From NCBI GenBank assembly GCA_963803545.1, contig CAWDMX010000004.1:248001-312000 (forward strand): 64,000 nucleotides of DNA. The letters are read 5' to 3'. Positions 44,064 to 53,623 of the stretch are shown piece after piece. Within the stretch, counting starts at the first letter, position 1; every line of letters begins with the position of its first letter. A program made the position numbers and the translations under genes. The notes under the pieces were generated by a model. It was not told the DNA's origin. It saw nothing but the letters and a program-made list of their open reading frames with translations, and did not search any database. The DNA comes from Legionella_C sp963803545 (GTDB taxonomy: Bacteria > Pseudomonadota > Gammaproteobacteria > Legionellales > Legionellaceae).

Positions 44064-44819
44064 CTAAACAATTCTCTTAACCACAATAGCGTCGCTAACT
44101 TTGGCAAAATTGGCGACATTGAGATAAAAGCTGTTAATTTTAGCAAAAAGCTGGCTCGAACTTCCCCCGTCTAAATTTAAAGCATTTTTACAATTGAGAG
44201 GTGGGGACTGCATGATTTTGGCTAATTCTATTGTGGAGATAGGCATGCTTTCGGTTACCAAAATAATCAGTTGTCCTTCTTTGGTAATACCGAGCGCACT
44301 TCGTTCGGCTCGTCCTTTTTTCAAAACAGGTATAGCGTTATTAACCAGTAAACGCGGCCCGCTTTGCACGGCAAATTCATAATTACCTTTGTTAGAAAAA
44401 TGGTTAACATCCACGAGAAAAGCCCGTCTATTTTTAATATAAAAAATACCCCACCAACTTATTTTTTTTAATGGATTGGTTTGTTGACTGTGGTTAATTC
44501 TAAGCCCGAGGGCATGATTTTTTCTATCAAAAAAACCGCCGTTAAGGGCTATTAATGCCTGGCTGTATTGAGCAAACTGGCTTATTGAGGCTCGTGGAAG
44601 ATTTAATTCACGCGCAAGTAAAGAGGATAAATCAAAACGATTCAAATCTATTTTAAAGATATGAATATGAGACCAAGGGGTTAAATAAGGGTAATTAAGT
44701 TCTTGGTAAAGAAGCCCTGTTTCCAAAATCTGCCAGCTTGTTGCATGCATTGGGAAGGGGAGTATGAAACACGCGAGTAAACAAGCGTTCTTAATTACCG
44801 CAATAATTTGACTCATCAT
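44064..44819 (-). CDS. Exported phosphodiester glycosidase-family protein (NAGPA domain)
   Basis: A 251-aa protein with an N-terminal signal or anchor (about 8-27, cut near MHA) and a NAGPA/DUF2233 domain. Diagnostic blocks are LIALNGGFFDRKN, AVQSGPRLLVN, AERSALGITKEG and NLDGGSSSQLF. The family cleaves phosphodiester-linked sugars (for example GlcNAc-1-phosphodiester-alpha-N-acetylglucosaminidase), and bacterial members probably act on cell-wall or capsule polymers. The substrate here is unknown. It is divergent from pmbA with only 45 bases between. Confidence 0.85.
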   Translation of the reverse strand: MMSQIIAVIKNACLLACFILPFPMHATSWQILETGLLYQELNYPYLTPWSHIHIFKIDLNRFDLSSLLARELNLPRASISQFAQYSQALIALNGGFFDRKNHALGLRINHSQQTNPLKKISWWGIFYIKNRRAFLVDVNHFSNKGNYEFAVQSGPRLLVNNAIPVLKKGRAERSALGITKEGQLIILVTESMPISTIELAKIMQSPPLNCKNALNLDGGSSSQLFAKINSFYLNVANFAKVSDAIVVKRIV

Positions 44820-44864
44820 AGTTATATTGTATCCTTAGGCAAATAATTTAATGATGGAACTAAA

Positions 44865-46217
44865 ATGCCAATTCAAAAAGAAAACACCAGCACGCAACAT
44901 TGTTCATCGGATTTACCTGCTTTATTGCAAGATGTTTTGCAGCGAACAAAGCTTTTTGGCGCAAGCGATGCAATGGTATCAGTTGAACAAGATGAGGGCT
45001 ACTCTGTTGATGTTCGCATGGGCGAAGTTGATACGGTTTCTTTTAACGAAGATAAAGGTATTAGCCTTACGGTTTATTTTGGTCATCGAAAAGGCTCGGC
45101 AAGCAGTACTGATACATCGGGACAGGCTTTAGACGCAATGGTTAAAGCCGCTTGTGAAATTGCAAAAGTTAGTGCCGAGGACTCGTGTTTTGGGTTGGCT
45201 GATAAAGAGTTAACCACTACAGTTTTTGCCGATTTGGATTTATACCACCCCTGGGACTTGCAGCCAGCAGACGCTATTAAAATGGCTTTAAGCTGTGAAG
45301 GGGATGCGCTTGGCTATGACGCACGGATTAGCAATTCGGATGGGGTGAATATCTCCACTTATAATTTTTATCATGGTTTTGCTAACACCTACGGTGGTCA
45401 GGGGGTATTGAGAGGCTCCCGGCACAGCGTCAGTTGCGCTTTAATTGCTCAAGAGGGGAGTGCTTTGCAGCGTGATTACGAATACAGCACCGCACGCAAC
45501 GCGCGTGGCCTAAACGATTTGAAAACTATAGCGCACAACGCGGCTAAAAATACCTTGATACGGTTGGGAGCGCGTAAAATAAAAACACAGAAGGTACCAA
45601 TAATTTTCTCCCCTCGTGTTTCCAGTGGTATTTTATCAAGTTTTATCAACGCAATAAGCGGGTCTAATTTATACCGTAAAAACTCTTTTTTACTCGATAA
45701 CTTAGGCAAGCAAATTTTTCCAAAAAAATTCACTATTTACGAGCAGCCACATTTGCATCAAGCGCTAGGAAGCGCCCCTTTTGATGGAGAAGGGGTCGTA
45801 ACCCGCAACAATATTTTTGTTGAAGATGGTATTCTTCAGCAGTATGTTTTAAGCAGCTACCCCGCACGTCGAATGGGGTTAACTACAACCGCAAACAGTG
45901 GTGGGGTGCATAATTTGACTTTAGACGCAACTGCACAAGATTGGCAAACTATGATTAAATCGATGAAGAAAGGTTTGGTCGTCACCGAATTAATGGGTCA
46001 GGGTGTGAACGTGCTTACGGGTAATTATTCACGGGGCGCCACAGGTTTTTGGGTTGAAAATGGAGCGGTGCAATTTCCTGTTGAAGAAATTACAATTGCT
46101 GGAAATCTTAAAGATATGTTTAGTAATATTGCCGCCGTCGGCAATGATATTAACACTAATATAGCCACGCGCTGTGGGTCCATTTGGATTGATAATATGA
46201 CCGTGGGAGGGCAATAG
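44865..46217 (+). CDS. pmbA: Metalloprotease subunit PmbA/TldE
   Basis: The non-catalytic partner of TldD in the TldD/E protease, which matures small peptides and degrades toxins such as CcdA or microcin precursors. It has 450 aa with VRMGEVDTVSFNEDKGISLTVY, YNFYHGFANTYGG, FSPRVSSGILSSFINAISG, NSGGVHNL and LMGQGVNVLTGNYSRGATGFWVE, all typical of PmbA. No HExxH motif is present, as expected for this subunit. tldD is not in the window. Confidence 0.95.
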   Translation: MPIQKENTSTQHCSSDLPALLQDVLQRTKLFGASDAMVSVEQDEGYSVDVRMGEVDTVSFNEDKGISLTVYFGHRKGSASSTDTSGQALDAMVKAACEIAKVSAEDSCFGLADKELTTTVFADLDLYHPWDLQPADAIKMALSCEGDALGYDARISNSDGVNISTYNFYHGFANTYGGQGVLRGSRHSVSCALIAQEGSALQRDYEYSTARNARGLNDLKTIAHNAAKNTLIRLGARKIKTQKVPIIFSPRVSSGILSSFINAISGSNLYRKNSFLLDNLGKQIFPKKFTIYEQPHLHQALGSAPFDGEGVVTRNNIFVEDGILQQYVLSSYPARRMGLTTTANSGGVHNLTLDATAQDWQTMIKSMKKGLVVTELMGQGVNVLTGNYSRGATGFWVENGAVQFPVEEITIAGNLKDMFSNIAAVGNDINTNIATRCGSIWIDNMTVGGQ

Positions 46218-46288
46218 ACCTGGTCTAAGTCTCTTTTGAAAAATTATTATTATTGCTAAAATAATCTGACACTTTTTTTTAAAATAAC

Positions 46289-46321
46289 TAGGCATCTAAA
46301 TACGTTTAGTGCCTAATTTTT
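46289..46321 (+). terminator. Terminator of pmbA
   Basis: The stem TAGGCA-T-CTAAA / TTTAG-TGCCTA, with one bulged base and a TACG tetraloop, is followed by ATTTTT. Confidence 0.82.
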
Positions 46322-46380
46322 AAATGGCTCGTGTTGGGTAAAATTTCGGAAACCTTAACGAAAAATAAAAGATACTGTTT

Positions 46381-46602
46381 TTAATTTTTATCGCGAAAAG
46401 TAATACGGCCTTTGGTCAAATCATAAGGCGTGAGTTCTACTTTAACTTTATCCCCTGTCAAAATACGAATGTAGTTTTTACGCATTCTGCCGGATATATG
46501 AGCGGTTACTATATGCCCATTTTCCAACTCTACCCGAAACATTGTGTTGGGTAGAGTATCAATTACCGTTCCTAACATCTCGATGTGATCTTCTTTAGCC
46601 AT
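46381..46602 (-). CDS. infA: Translation initiation factor IF-1
   Basis: A 73-aa S1/OB-fold protein that occupies the ribosomal A site during initiation. AKEDHIEMLGTVIDTLPNTMF, GHIVTAHISGRMRKNYIRIL and YDLTKGRITFR match IF-1 along its length. It is read leftward, 90 bases after trxB. Confidence 0.98.
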   Translation of the reverse strand: MAKEDHIEMLGTVIDTLPNTMFRVELENGHIVTAHISGRMRKNYIRILTGDKVKVELTPYDLTKGRITFRDKN

Positions 46603-46692
46603 TGCTTTCTCAAATTAGATATTTAAATAAGGGGCAAATATTGCCCTAAATTAATAGAAATGGCAATCTATGCGTGAATTTTTCTACTATTT

Positions 46693-47646
46693 TTAATTAT
46701 CTAAAAATTTTTCAGCGTCTAAGGCGGCCATACAACCAAATCCAGCGGAGGTAATTGCTTGTCGATAAACATTGTCGGCCACATCACCACAGGCAAAAAC
46801 ACCTTCTATAGAGGTTGTAGTGGCTCCCCCATTTAACCCCGAACGGATACGCAGATATCCTTCCGCGTTCATATCCAGTTGATTTTTAAATAAGCCCGTA
46901 TTGGGATCGTGGCCAATAGCAATAAATACCCCGTCTAAGTCAATTTTTTTAGTGCTGTTGTCGCGTACATCTCGAAGGGTTACTCCGTTAACAAAGGTAC
47001 CATCGCCCAGAACCTCCTCCAAGGTATGGTGCCAAATAATAGTAATGTTTCCATTTTTAGCTTTTTCGAATAATTTATCTTGTAATATGCGCTCAGCACG
47101 TAAACCCTCGCGACGATGAATCAAGGTAACATGTGCCGCAATGTTGGATAAATATAAAGCCTCTTCAACCGCGGTATTTCCGCCACCGACAACACAAACA
47201 TCTTTATTACGATAGAAAAAACCATCACAGGTGGCACAAGCAGATACTCCTCGTCCTTGGTATTTTTGTTCAGACTCCAAACCTAAATAGCGCGCGGAGG
47301 CGCCGGTTGCAATTATTAAAGCATCGCAGGTGTAAGTTTCAGTATCTCCTTGCAAGATAAAGGGGCGTTGTTTAAGATCGGCTTTAATAATATGATCAAA
47401 AATAATTTTAGTGTCAAATCGTAAGGCATGTTTTTGCATCCGCTCCATTAGTACAGGACCTTGCAAACCTTCAATGTCGCCAGGCCAATTATCCACTTCT
47501 GTCGTTGTAGTTAGTTGACCACCAGGGGCCATTCCTGTTAAAAGCATAGGATGAAGATTTGCACGCGCTGCATAAACTGCTGCTGTGTAACCCGCTGGAC
47601 CAGAGCCTAGAATAATTAAGCTATGGTGATTGTTAACCGCTGTCAT
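46693..47646 (-). CDS. trxB: Thioredoxin reductase
   Basis: An FAD/NADPH enzyme that reduces thioredoxin. It has 317 aa with FAD-binding GSGPAGYTAAVYAARA (14-29), redox-active C137-A-T-C140, NADPH-binding VVGGGNTAVEEA and the C-terminal FACGDVADNVYRQAITSAGFG. It is divergent from ftsK across 65 bases. Confidence 0.98.
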   Translation of the reverse strand: MTAVNNHHSLIILGSGPAGYTAAVYAARANLHPMLLTGMAPGGQLTTTTEVDNWPGDIEGLQGPVLMERMQKHALRFDTKIIFDHIIKADLKQRPFILQGDTETYTCDALIIATGASARYLGLESEQKYQGRGVSACATCDGFFYRNKDVCVVGGGNTAVEEALYLSNIAAHVTLIHRREGLRAERILQDKLFEKAKNGNITIIWHHTLEEVLGDGTFVNGVTLRDVRDNSTKKIDLDGVFIAIGHDPNTGLFKNQLDMNAEGYLRIRSGLNGGATTTSIEGVFACGDVADNVYRQAITSAGFGCMAALDAEKFLDN

Positions 47647-47711
47647 CGCTGCTTCCTCATAAATAGATTAGAGGGGGATGGTATGACAAAAATTGTGATT
47701 TTAAAATAGTT

Positions 47712-50030
47712 ATGGCTAAACAAGAAACCGCTTCTAACGCTAATAAGCTTAACAAAGCACTACCGCACTATGTCAAAAAACGCATTCGTGAAAGTTTTTT
47801 TATAGTCGTTGTTGCGTGCGCATTATTTGTATTGTGTTCATTGGTTACTTTTTCACCGAAGGTTGCTGCATGGCCGCATTTTTCGCATCATAAAATTAAT
47901 AATGCCGGCGGCCAAGTAGGAGCTTATACAGCTGCTGCATTATTTTACCTATTTGGTTATTGCAGTTATATTTTGCCTATTGTACTAGCCTATAGCAGTT
48001 GGCTGGTGCTGAAAATACAACGAGAAGCCGTAAGTGTAAACAAAGGAGCATTGACCGTTAAAGCGTTTGGATTTCTTTTTTTTACGGTAGGTTGCTGTAG
48101 TCTGTTAAATCTTTCCTTCACTAATTCGAAGCTGTTAAATGGAGGAATCCTCGGCAACTTTTTTGCGAAAAACTTGGATTATGCGTTTAGTATTACCGGT
48201 GCATGTCTGGTCATTATTGCGTTAATACTAATCGGTTTAACCTGGCTTACGGGTTTATCATGGGTGCGAACTACGGAAATAGTAGGTAAGTTCACTCTTT
48301 TATACACGAGAGAGCTGTTTCATTTGACTAAAAATCAATTATCAAAAGGCTGGTTTTTAGTTAACGATTGGTTAAATTCCAAAAAGCAAAAGCCACCTCT
48401 TAGCACCAAGGTCCCTAAAGTTGTTAAAGAAAAAATAGAAAAGCGCCTTCCTGCTTCCCGATGTGATACGGAATCGCAACCGAGTATCCAGCCGCAATCG
48501 GCTTCTTTAGTTCGAGAAAAGCGACCTGCTAAACTAATGGTTTCTGGGAGCTTGCCCTCGTTATTACTTTTAGATAAAGAGGCAGTCAAAAATACGAGCA
48601 ATTATTCATCTAGTGATTTAGAGAATGTTTCGCGTGAAGTTGAACAGCATTTGCTCGACTTTGGTATTCAAGCGGATGTAGTAGCGGTTCATCCAGGGCC
48701 AGTAATTACGCGTTTTGAATTGCAATTAGCCGCTGGAATTAAAGTAAGTAGGCTTACCACACTTGCCAAAGATTTGGCGCGTTCTCTCTCGGTCAACAGT
48801 GTACGAATTGTCGAGGTAATTCCTGGAAAAACAGTGGTGGGTCTTGAGTTACCTAATGAGCGCCGTGAAATGGTGCGCTTATCCGAGGTTCTCTCAGCCG
48901 ATGTTTATCAGCAAGCGCACTCGTCCTTAACGATCGCTTTAGGAGTTGATATTGCGGGTCACCCAATGGTGGTTGACTTAGCAAAAATGCCGCATTTATT
49001 AGTGGCAGGTACCACCGGTTCGGGTAAATCCGTGGGTATTAACGCAATGATCTTAAGCCTGTTATTTAAAGCAACACCTGAGCATGTACGTTTGATTATG
49101 ATTGACCCTAAAATGTTAGAATTATCCGTTTACGACGGCATCCCACATTTATTAACCCCGGTGGTTACGGATATGAAAGAGGCCGCTAGTGCACTACGTT
49201 GGTGTGTAGCTGAAATGGAGCGCCGATATCGGTTAATGGCGGCGTTAGGGGTGCGTAACTTAGCTGGATTTAATTCTAAAATCATTGAGGCAAATGCTCT
49301 TGGCGAGCCACTCACCGACCCACTTTGGAAGCCCAATAGCTCCGTTGAGCCAACAGCGCCTAATCTGGAAACATTACCTTATATTGTTGTTATCATCGAT
49401 GAATTGGCCGACATGATGATGGTCGTTGGAAAAAAAGTAGAACAGCTTATTGCGCGCATTGCACAAAAAGCACGAGCAGCAGGCATCCATTTAATTTTAG
49501 CCACGCAACGGCCTTCGGTAGATGTATTAACCGGTTTGATTAAATCCAATATTCCAACTCGTATGTCTTTCCAAGTTTCGTCTAAGATTGACTCGCGTAC
49601 TATTTTAGATCAACAAGGCGCGGAGCAATTATTAGGGCATGGAGATATGCTGTATCTTGCTCCAGGTTCGGGGGCTCCTTTGCGGGTACATGGTGCCTTT
49701 GTTGATGATTTAGAAGTACATAGGGTAGCAGACGACTGGCGCGCGCGCGGTGAGCCTAACTATATCAGTGAAATAACTCAAGTTAGTGATTCTGACAGTA
49801 GTTTTGCAGATGAAGGTCAGGACACGGAAGACGCGGATCCTTTATACGATCAGGCGGTTGATTTTGTTTTACAAACGAGAAAAGCAAGCATTTCTTCGGT
49901 GCAAAGACGTTTAAAAGTTGGGTACAATCGTGCCGCAAGGCTCGTTGAGGAAATGGAAAGAACGGGAATTGTTGGTCCCTTAGATGGTGGCTACCGAGAT
50001 GTATTAGTCGCCAGTACTTCTGAAGAGTAA
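47712..50030 (+). CDS. ftsK: DNA translocase FtsK
   Basis: A septal membrane-anchored motor that pumps chromosome ends to the dif site and activates XerCD. It has 772 aa with an N-terminal domain of four membrane segments (about 27-190), a short charged linker (about 225-300, shorter than the long E. coli linker), and alpha and beta motor domains with Walker A AGTTGSGKS (about 433-441) and Walker B VVIIDELADMM. The C-terminal gamma winged helix (DQAVDFVLQTRKASISSVQR) reads KOPS. Its tight spacing to lolA suggests cotranscription. Confidence 0.96.
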   Translation: MAKQETASNANKLNKALPHYVKKRIRESFFIVVVACALFVLCSLVTFSPKVAAWPHFSHHKINNAGGQVGAYTAAALFYLFGYCSYILPIVLAYSSWLVLKIQREAVSVNKGALTVKAFGFLFFTVGCCSLLNLSFTNSKLLNGGILGNFFAKNLDYAFSITGACLVIIALILIGLTWLTGLSWVRTTEIVGKFTLLYTRELFHLTKNQLSKGWFLVNDWLNSKKQKPPLSTKVPKVVKEKIEKRLPASRCDTESQPSIQPQSASLVREKRPAKLMVSGSLPSLLLLDKEAVKNTSNYSSSDLENVSREVEQHLLDFGIQADVVAVHPGPVITRFELQLAAGIKVSRLTTLAKDLARSLSVNSVRIVEVIPGKTVVGLELPNERREMVRLSEVLSADVYQQAHSSLTIALGVDIAGHPMVVDLAKMPHLLVAGTTGSGKSVGINAMILSLLFKATPEHVRLIMIDPKMLELSVYDGIPHLLTPVVTDMKEAASALRWCVAEMERRYRLMAALGVRNLAGFNSKIIEANALGEPLTDPLWKPNSSVEPTAPNLETLPYIVVIIDELADMMMVVGKKVEQLIARIAQKARAAGIHLILATQRPSVDVLTGLIKSNIPTRMSFQVSSKIDSRTILDQQGAEQLLGHGDMLYLAPGSGAPLRVHGAFVDDLEVHRVADDWRARGEPNYISEITQVSDSDSSFADEGQDTEDADPLYDQAVDFVLQTRKASISSVQRRLKVGYNRAARLVEEMERTGIVGPLDGGYRDVLVASTSEE

Positions 50031-50051
50031 TATCAAGAATAAGGAAACACC

Positions 50052-50660
50052 GTGTTAAAAAAAATGGTAGTAGCGCTCAGTTTTTACGCACCACTGGTAC
50101 TTGCCGGAACCGCTGCGCAAGAAGTGCAAACCAAACTTAATTCAATGCGGACCATGAAGGCTGATTTTCAACAAGTAGTAACCGTTGGGACACGTGAAAT
50201 ATCACGCTCCTCCGGAACAATCGCCTTATCACGTCCAGGCCGATTCAGGTGGCATACAAAAAAACCCATGGAGCAACTTATTGTCGCAGATGGTAATAAA
50301 TTATGGATTTATGATGTGGATCTAGAGCAAGTAAGTGTTAAAAAACAAGAAAAAGGCGTTGGCGGGACGCCAGCTCTTTTTCTTAGTGGATTAGACAATA
50401 CTGTAGAGCGTGATTTTACCGTTAGTAAAAACACTAAAGCTTCATTAAGCACGTATGATTTGCAAGCAAAATCCACGAAAGAAAACTACCAAAAAGTTAG
50501 CTTAGGCTTTACAGGGCCCTTATTGAAAACAATCAAATTTAATGATCAACTTGGACAAACTACCCTTATTAGTTTGCAAAACGTTCAAAATAACAGGGAG
50601 TTATCCAAACAACTTTTTCAATTTTCTCCGCCTAAAGGTGTTGATGTAGTAACTGAGTAA
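50052..50660 (+). CDS. lolA: Outer-membrane lipoprotein carrier protein LolA
   Basis: The periplasmic chaperone that shuttles lipoproteins from LolCDE to LolB. It has 202 aa including a signal peptide (about 1-19, APLVLAG). TMKADFQQ, RPGRFRWHTKKPMEQLIVADG and KLWIYDVDLEQVSV are characteristic. The start is GTG 50052, with AAGGA 6 bases upstream, 21 bases after ftsK. Confidence 0.95.
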   Translation: MLKKMVVALSFYAPLVLAGTAAQEVQTKLNSMRTMKADFQQVVTVGTREISRSSGTIALSRPGRFRWHTKKPMEQLIVADGNKLWIYDVDLEQVSVKKQEKGVGGTPALFLSGLDNTVERDFTVSKNTKASLSTYDLQAKSTKENYQKVSLGFTGPLLKTIKFNDQLGQTTLISLQNVQNNRELSKQLFQFSPPKGVDVVTE

Positions 50661-50822
50661 ATAAATCTCGACCAACGCGTGTAAAAGTACAATTATTTCA
50701 TTAACTTAACAACGCTATTTTTAAATTAGTAAAAGTTTGATACAGTATTAATCCGTATTTATTTTTAGCGGCAATTCGATTGATTCATAAATACATTTTC
50801 GTACTCAATACAAGGACTTCCA

Positions 50823-52124
50823 ATGAGTGACGTTTTAATCGTAGACGATGACTTAGAATTACGTAATGCCCTGGCAGAAACTATGAGTCAGGCGGGTCAT
50901 TCCTATCTTGCCGCTAAAAACGGAAAAGAAGCATTAGCTATGTTAGATAGGCATAGTCCGTCCATTGTTATCAGCGACACCCGTCTTGATAAAGTGGAAG
51001 GTCAGCAATTTTTAGCAGAAATACAACGCCGTCACCCCGGAGTTCCGGTAATTTTAATGTCGGCCTCAGGCAGTATTGAAGAAGCAGTAAATGCCATGCG
51101 TCGCGGGGTAGTTGATTATCTGCAAAAGCCTTGCAGTCCGAGTATTATTACTGAGAAGGTGAATCGCTACATTAAGATTGATTTAAACGATGATACCCAA
51201 CCCATCGCAAAAGACCCAAAAAGCCAAGCTCTGCTTTCGATGGCTTTACGAGTAGCCCAATCGGACGTTGGTGTGTTAATAAGCGGTGAAAGCGGGACGG
51301 GTAAAGAGGTTTTAGCTCATTTTATCCACGATCATTCTCCGCGTTCGAGCGCCTCATTTATTGCCATCAACTGTGCTGCAATACCCGAACAAATGCTAGA
51401 GGCAACCTTATTTGGCTATGAAAAAGGCGCTTTTACAGGAGCGTACAAAGCTTCTCCCGGTAAGTTTGAACAAGCACAGGGCGGCACCTTGTTACTTGAC
51501 GAGGTCAGTGAAATGAGCTTGAGTTTGCAAGCCAAATTACTGCGGGTTTTACAAGAAAAAGAAGTGGAGCGTATTGGCGCCAGTAAGATTGTAAATCTTG
51601 ATGTTCGGGTGCTTGCTACAAGCAATAGGCAGCTTCTTGATGAAGTTAAACTTGGACGTTTCCGTGAAGATCTTTATTATCGGTTAAACGTTTTCCCCCT
51701 GCATTGGTTACCACTGCGGGAACGAATTTACGATATTATTCCCTTAGCGAATTATTTGATTCGACGCCATTGTCGTAATAATTGCCCCATTACTCCGTGT
51801 TTAAGTGAGGAAGCAACCCAAGCGATGTTGCATTATTCATGGCCTGGAAATGCACGTGAGCTGAATAATGTCATCCAACGGGCCTTAGTTTTGCAAACGC
51901 AAGGCGTGATTGAACTGAGCCACATTTATCTTCCTGAGCAGATTAAACCGAGCAAAAAAAGTTTAATTGCGAATAAAGCCTTGAACAATGAGTTTGATTT
52001 AATTGAACAAACTTTAAAAAATAATGCAGGCAATCGGCAAGCTTCTGCGGCTATTTTAGGTATTAGTGAGCGTACCTTACGTTATAAGCTGGCAAAAATG
52101 CGCGATAATGGGTATGTTCTCTAA
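50823..52124 (+). CDS. Sigma-54-dependent response regulator (NtrC/FleR type)
   Basis: A 433-aa regulator with a receiver (D8-D9-D10, phospho-Asp D52, K102), an AAA+ domain (Walker A GESGTGKE 155-162, the sigma-54 contact loop GAFTGA 202-207, Walker B GGTLLLDEVSE) and a Fis-type C-terminal helix-turn-helix (NRQASAAILGISERTLRYKL). It resembles FleR but no flagellar gene or partner kinase is nearby, so its targets are unknown. It lies between lolA and mpl, 8 bases from the latter's leader. Confidence 0.88.
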   Translation: MSDVLIVDDDLELRNALAETMSQAGHSYLAAKNGKEALAMLDRHSPSIVISDTRLDKVEGQQFLAEIQRRHPGVPVILMSASGSIEEAVNAMRRGVVDYLQKPCSPSIITEKVNRYIKIDLNDDTQPIAKDPKSQALLSMALRVAQSDVGVLISGESGTGKEVLAHFIHDHSPRSSASFIAINCAAIPEQMLEATLFGYEKGAFTGAYKASPGKFEQAQGGTLLLDEVSEMSLSLQAKLLRVLQEKEVERIGASKIVNLDVRVLATSNRQLLDEVKLGRFREDLYYRLNVFPLHWLPLRERIYDIIPLANYLIRRHCRNNCPITPCLSEEATQAMLHYSWPGNARELNNVIQRALVLQTQGVIELSHIYLPEQIKPSKKSLIANKALNNEFDLIEQTLKNNAGNRQASAAILGISERTLRYKLAKMRDNGYVL

Positions 52125-52147
52125 ATTATCTTTTGAGGAATTTATCC

Positions 52148-53521
52148 ATGCACATTCATATCTTAGGTATAAGTGGCACCTTTATGAGTGCGTTAGCGTT
52201 ACTAGCCCGCGACGCGGGATACACGGTTTCAGGAAGTGATGCCTTTTGCTATCCTCCAATAAGCACGTTATTAGAAGAAAATGACATTGAGTGGGTCGAA
52301 GGCTATGAGGAGTGCGAACGTGCTTTAGCCGCGGATGTTGTGATTGTTGGTAACGCAATAAAAAGAGGGTTGCCGGTACTTGAAGCAATTCTAAACCAAG
52401 GTAAAAATTATCTGTCTGGACCGCAATGGCTTGCTGAAAATATTCTTTATAAATACCGGGTGATTGCTGTTGCTGGAACCCATGGTAAAACCACAACCAC
52501 CTCGATGCTTGCCTGGATTTTTTCAGAAGCAGGTCTTAATCCTAGTTTTCTAGTTGGCGGCGTTCCCAGTAATTTTAAAACCTCGACCCTTTTAGGGACA
52601 GGGGAGTGGTTTATTATTGAGGCCGATGAATACGATAGTGCTTTTTTTGATAAAAGACCGAAATTTATGCATTATAGACCTGAGGTGGCGCTGCTTAATA
52701 ATCTTGAATTTGATCACGCCGATATTTATGCGGATTTAGCCGCAATTCAACAGCAGTTTCACTACTATTTACGCACAATTCCTAATAAAGCTACTATTGT
52801 TGCGCCAAAATACGACGTGAACTTAGCGCAAGTGCTTAGCCGTGGCGTACATTCGTCAGTAAAAACTACGGCTCTTAATGCGCAGGCGGACTGGCAGGCC
52901 GAGCTATTGGATACTCGTGGTTCACAATTTTTAGTGTACTACCGCGGCATTAAAGTTGCGGAGGTTGCGTGGTCCTTGCTTGGAATATTCAATGTTGAAA
53001 ATGCGTTAATGTCCATTGCTGCGGCCTTTGAGGCCGGAATTGACCCTCAGATAGCCGCTGAAGCCTTAGCGGAATATATTCCCGTAAAAAGACGTTTAGA
53101 GGTTAAGTACGCTAAGAACGGCATTACAGTCTACGACGATTTTGCCCACCATCCAACAGCCATTAAAAAAACAATACAGGCGGTCAAACTTTGTGATTGC
53201 CACCGTAGAATAGTAGTTGTTTTGGAATGCGCCTCGCACACCATGCGAAGTGGTGTACATGCCCATTTATTAGCCGACGCTTTGGCTGGTGCGGATTGCG
53301 TTTATATTTTAAAGCCCGACTTTAGCCTCAATGAAGTCTGTGAGCGCTTATCAATTCCCTGTGAAATTTTAAACACCACTGATAAAATAGTGGATGCGGT
53401 TTTTGCAAATACCCAAGCTGGTGACGCGATTTTAATTATGAGCAATAGAGCTTTTGATAATATTCATCAAAAAATCATTACAAAATTTAGTGGTGCTGAC
53501 GAAGTTCCTTTTACTATCTAG
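52148..53521 (+). CDS. mpl: UDP-MurNAc:L-Ala-gamma-D-Glu-meso-DAP ligase (murein tripeptide ligase)
   Basis: A cell-wall recycling ligase that reattaches recovered tripeptide to UDP-MurNAc. It has 457 aa. The start is ATG 52148 (HIHILGISGTFMS), with GAGGAA upstream; an ATG 15 bases earlier is in frame but poorly placed. The P-loop AGTHGKTTT is at 109-117, and EADEYDSAFFDKRPKFMHY and YDDFAHHPTAI are Mpl-specific and separate it from MurC. Confidence 0.95.
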   Translation: MHIHILGISGTFMSALALLARDAGYTVSGSDAFCYPPISTLLEENDIEWVEGYEECERALAADVVIVGNAIKRGLPVLEAILNQGKNYLSGPQWLAENILYKYRVIAVAGTHGKTTTTSMLAWIFSEAGLNPSFLVGGVPSNFKTSTLLGTGEWFIIEADEYDSAFFDKRPKFMHYRPEVALLNNLEFDHADIYADLAAIQQQFHYYLRTIPNKATIVAPKYDVNLAQVLSRGVHSSVKTTALNAQADWQAELLDTRGSQFLVYYRGIKVAEVAWSLLGIFNVENALMSIAAAFEAGIDPQIAAEALAEYIPVKRRLEVKYAKNGITVYDDFAHHPTAIKKTIQAVKLCDCHRRIVVVLECASHTMRSGVHAHLLADALAGADCVYILKPDFSLNEVCERLSIPCEILNTTDKIVDAVFANTQAGDAILIMSNRAFDNIHQKIITKFSGADEVPFTI

Positions 53522-53569
53522 TGAATAAATATTAAAAATAACATTTCTTTCAGCAGCTCAATGCGTCAG

Positions 53570-53583
53570 TTGCTTATAAGCAA
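53570..53583. repeat. Palindrome between mpl and clpB
   Basis: A perfect 14-base palindrome TTGCTTATAAGCAA lies in the convergent mpl/clpB spacer. It could form a small hairpin but has no T-run. Confidence 0.4.
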
Positions 53584-53623
53584 TTACCGATTAAATTAGT
53601 CGTGTATTAATTAAAGCCCACGC

